Both the position numbers and the translations under genes were made by a program. This document shows positions 11,765 through 14,158 of a stretch of 14,158 nucleotides of DNA, piece by piece. This DNA comes from MGBC102946 sp022793145 (lineage in GTDB: Bacteria; Bacillota_I; Bacilli_A; RF39; UBA660): contig CANEDJ010000038.1 of assembly GCA_947426265.1 (NCBI GenBank), positions 1-14,158 on the forward strand. Direction: 5' to 3'. Under the pieces are notes generated by a model. It was not told the DNA's origin. It did no database searches and saw only the letters and a program-made list of their open reading frames with translations. Numbering within the stretch: the first letter of the stretch is position 1; every line of letters begins with the position of its first letter.

Positions 11765-14044
11765 GTGAAGGAAAAGAAAGAACAAAAGAAGCAAGCATGG
11801 AATTATCCAAAGAGGTTGTTTTATCTCTTTCTTTTTTGTATTTTACTTCTTTATATTCAGTATGGCTATTTGTCATTATCTTCTAATGTATATGGAGAAA
11901 ATATGGATTTATTTGCTAGAAATCGAGATACAGCAAGAACTATTTTGCCAGCCAAAAGAGGAACGATTTTTGACAGTGACGGAAATACTTTGGCATTGAA
12001 TGTGGCTTCTTATACAGTCATTGCTTATTTGGATGAATCAAGAACAACTGATCCTAAAAATCCAAAACATGTAGTGGATAAAGAAAAAACGGCTGAGGCC
12101 TTAGCGCCAGTGCTATCAATGGAAAAAGATACTTTATTACGTTTATTAAATATGGAGGGAGTATATCAAGTAGAATTAGGTCCTGGTGGACGAGGTATTA
12201 GTGAATTAAAAAAAGAAGAAGTAGAAAGCTTAGGATTAGATGGTATAGATTTTATCGAAAATTCTAAACGCTATTATCCAAATGGAGATTTTGCCTCTTA
12301 TATTATTGGGTATGCAAAATCTTATCCAATAAAATTGGATTATGATAGTAACAATGAATTGACAGATGAAGAAATAGAAGAAAAATTGAAAGAAAATCCA
12401 AAGTATAAATATCGCAATTCTGAAAAAATAGTTGGAGAACTTGGAATTGAACTAAAATTTGATGAATTATTGAAAGGAACAGATGGGAAGCTAATTTATC
12501 AAAGAGATAAATATGGATATAAAATCCCAGATACAAAAGAAGATAGAACAGATGCAGTGGATGGGAAAGACATTTATTTAACAATTGATTCAGCAATTCA
12601 GCGTTTTGTAGAAGGAGCTTTAAAAGAAGAAGCGGCAATTTATACTCCAGAGTGGATGATGTTAACTGTTATGGACGCAAAAACAGGAGATATTTTAGCA
12701 ACCGCCTCAACTCCATCTTTTGACCCTAATATAAGAAATATAGTCAATTATGAAAACCCACTTACTTCTTATCTTTATGAACCTGGATCTACGATGAAAA
12801 CGTATACATATATGTGTGCGATGGAAAAGGGAACTTATAAAGGAGATTCTACTTATCAATCTGGTTCTTATCAGATTGGAGAAGATATTATTCAAGACTG
12901 GAATGCAGGGAAAGGATGGGGAACAATTACTTTTGATAAAGGATATGAATATTCTAGTAATGTAGGAGCTGTAAATATAGTAAATCAATTTATTACAAAG
13001 AATGAGCTTAGAAGCTGTTTAGAAAAATATGGCTTTGGAGTGGCAACTGGAATTGAGCTTCCAAGGGAGTTATCAGGAAGTATTAAATTTACATATCCTG
13101 TAGAAGTAGCAGCTGCTTCCTATGGCCAAGGAATAACAACAACAGCGATTCAACAGTTGCAAGGACTTACTCTTATTTCTAACAATGGAAAAATGTTATC
13201 TCCTCATATTGTTAGTAAGATTGTGGACTCAAATACTGGTGAAATAATATATGAAAGAAAAATAGAAGAAAGTGAACAAATTATAAGCAAAGATACAGTA
13301 GATAAAATGAAAAATCTTATGTATAATGCTGTTCATAATCGTGAACAGGGATCTACTAGTGGAATATTATATGATATAGAAGGATTTGAAATTATCGGAA
13401 AAACTGGAACTGCTCAGATTTATGATTCAAAAAATGGTGGATATTTAAAAGGAAGTAATGATTATATATTTTCATTTGCTGGAATGTATCCAAAAGAAAA
13501 TCCTGAAATCATTGTTTATGGTGCTGTGAAGCGTCCATCACTTGGTCAAAATACTGCAATTGCAAATGCAACACGGTCTGTAATGAAAAGCATTGCTAAA
13601 TATCGTAATATGTTCTCTGATGAAGGAACTGTTTCTAACAATGAAAAATACCAAATGGAATCTGTTACAAATCGTTTTACAGCAGATATAAAAAATGAAT
13701 TGTCATTAAAAGGAATGAAAGTTATAACAATTGGAAATGGAGAAAGAATTATATCTGCATATCCAAGTGAAGGAACAACGATTATCAATGGGGATAGAAT
13801 ATTTTTAATTACAAATGACAATAATATTACTTTAGAAAATTTAAAAGGTTGGAGCCGAATTGATGCAATGAATTATTTGAATTTACTTGGCTTTAATGTC
13901 ACATCCACTGGATATGGGTATGTAGATACACAAAGTTTGGAAGCTGGAACAGTAATTACCAAAGGAATGAATATTTCTCTTACTTTGGTCGATAAATATA
14001 ATTTTTCAACAGATGTTAAAAACGATGATGAGTCAAAAGGGTAG
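11765..14044 (+). CDS. Class B penicillin-binding protein (FtsI/PBP2B/SpoVD type) with two PASTA domains
   Basis: Septal peptidoglycan transpeptidase. From GTG 11765 it is 759 aa: a short basic cytoplasmic tail, one membrane helix (about 18-36), a dimerisation/pedestal domain with the class B motif AKRGTIFDSDGNTLA (63-77), the transpeptidase domain, and two C-terminal PASTA repeats (about 630-685 and 686-742) that may bind peptidoglycan. Catalytic motifs are intact: STMK (Ser342, Lys345), SSN (397-399) and KTGTAQ (546-551). Start choice: an in-frame ATG at 11747 overlaps the ftsL stop but has no Shine-Dalgarno, while GTG 11765 has AGGTGA 4 nt upstream, the same geometry as other starts here. 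Position after ftsL supports the divisional FtsI/PBP2B role. SpoVD, its sporulation relative, also lies here in Bacillus and carries PASTA, so the two cannot be told apart from this window. In many Bacilli spoVD, murE and mraY follow, but here a terminator does. Confidence 0.93.
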   Translation: MKEKKEQKKQAWNYPKRLFYLFLFCILLLYIQYGYLSLSSNVYGENMDLFARNRDTARTILPAKRGTIFDSDGNTLALNVASYTVIAYLDESRTTDPKNPKHVVDKEKTAEALAPVLSMEKDTLLRLLNMEGVYQVELGPGGRGISELKKEEVESLGLDGIDFIENSKRYYPNGDFASYIIGYAKSYPIKLDYDSNNELTDEEIEEKLKENPKYKYRNSEKIVGELGIELKFDELLKGTDGKLIYQRDKYGYKIPDTKEDRTDAVDGKDIYLTIDSAIQRFVEGALKEEAAIYTPEWMMLTVMDAKTGDILATASTPSFDPNIRNIVNYENPLTSYLYEPGSTMKTYTYMCAMEKGTYKGDSTYQSGSYQIGEDIIQDWNAGKGWGTITFDKGYEYSSNVGAVNIVNQFITKNELRSCLEKYGFGVATGIELPRELSGSIKFTYPVEVAAASYGQGITTTAIQQLQGLTLISNNGKMLSPHIVSKIVDSNTGEIIYERKIEESEQIISKDTVDKMKNLMYNAVHNREQGSTSGILYDIEGFEIIGKTGTAQIYDSKNGGYLKGSNDYIFSFAGMYPKENPEIIVYGAVKRPSLGQNTAIANATRSVMKSIAKYRNMFSDEGTVSNNEKYQMESVTNRFTADIKNELSLKGMKVITIGNGERIISAYPSEGTTIINGDRIFLITNDNNITLENLKGWSRIDAMNYLNLLGFNVTSTGYGYVDTQSLEAGTVITKGMNISLTLVDKYNFSTDVKNDDESKG

Positions 14045-14081
14045 AAATTTTTTTCTATAAAGATAAGTTTATTTAAATAGA

Positions 14082-14153
14082 AGCATATCTGAAATAGATA
14101 TGTTCAGACTGTTGACAAAGTGGTATATTCAAAAAGAATATGCTACTTTTTTT
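14082..14153 (+). terminator. Composite two-hairpin terminator element, right copy
   Basis: A 9-bp hairpin with arms 14082-14090 and 14096-14104 is followed by the motif TTCAGACTGTTGACAAA (14103-14119). A 14-bp terminator hairpin comes next, with arms 14117-14130 and 14136-14149 (two G-T wobbles), ending in seven T (14147-14153). It is 37 nt past the PBP stop codon and ends the dcw transcript. The order hairpin, motif, terminator hairpin, U-run is the same as in the element at 12-62 on the other strand, and the 17-nt motif differs at one base. Confidence 0.75.
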
Positions 14154-14158
14154 ATCTC

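Noticed and set aside
12303..12638. Leu-rich minus-strand open frame of 111 codons inside the PBP gene
   Set aside because: It is a shadow of the PBP reading frame; its Leu/His-rich composition comes from reading AAG/GAA-rich codons backwards. No start signals.
14041..14057. TAGAAA / TTTCTA hairpin directly after the PBP stop codon as a terminator
   Set aside because: The stem is 6 bp of nearly pure A-T with no U-run after it. The strong terminator lies further downstream.
1..14158. CRISPR arrays, tRNA or rRNA genes, insertion sequences, prophage genes
   Set aside because: No regular repeat-spacer array, no tRNA cloverleaf or rRNA sequence and no transposase or integrase were seen on either strand. 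The region looks like ordinary chromosome.

Overview
The window comes from a low-GC (very AT-rich), Gram-positive-type bacterium, most likely a Bacilli lineage close to the Mollicutes/Erysipelotrichia (for example the uncultured gut RF39-like groups). The evidence is AT-rich codon use, Bacillus-like MraZ, Pdp, RpoZ and PrsA sequences, strong AGGAGG-type ribosome binding sites, intrinsic terminators with U-runs, lipoproteins with lipoboxes and YjcZ-type tiny sporulation proteins. TGA is used as a stop (pdp, recX, rsmH), so the genetic code is standard and not the Mycoplasma code. The exact taxon cannot be fixed from the sequence alone.

Layout, left to right. Positions 1-107 hold a cluster of three terminator hairpins that end a gene outside the window and the first gene inside it. 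A minus-strand gene of unknown function (106-1293) is divergent from a stand-alone sufB (1499-2806). A small lipoprotein (2855-3187), a short single-stranded-DNA-binding protein (3345-3683), and pyrimidine-nucleoside phosphorylase (3768-5042) with a translationally coupled, membrane-anchored NERD-like protein (5039-5695) follow. A new promoter then drives rpoZ, recX and a Nudix hydrolase (5751-7313). A bidirectional terminator separates this unit from the convergent prsA foldase lipoprotein (7325-8293, minus).

Between prsA and the cell-division genes lie two very small YjcZ-type genes of 28 and 42 codons (8452-8538, 8562-8690), behind what looks like a mother-cell SigK promoter. Next comes a solitary prepilin with a large, non-pilin C-terminal ectodomain (8801-9931). 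The window closes with the head of a division and cell-wall (dcw) cluster: mraZ, rsmH, ftsL and a class B penicillin-binding protein with two PASTA domains (10093-14044). Four tandem MraZ boxes in the mraZ leader suggest autoregulation. A terminator directly after the PBP gene shows that the cluster is cut short here, so mraY, murD and the rest must be elsewhere.

Three patterns stand out beyond the genes. (1) The same composite element, hairpin then TTCAGRCTGTTGACAAA then terminator hairpin with U-run, occurs in inverted orientation at the two ends of the window. (2) The mraZ operator is a strict 10-bp tandem array that runs from the -10 box into the ribosome binding site. (3) Start signals follow a small set of rules: -35 boxes that mostly begin TTGC, very short leaders, and GGTGA(T) Shine-Dalgarno sequences only 3-5 nt from the start.
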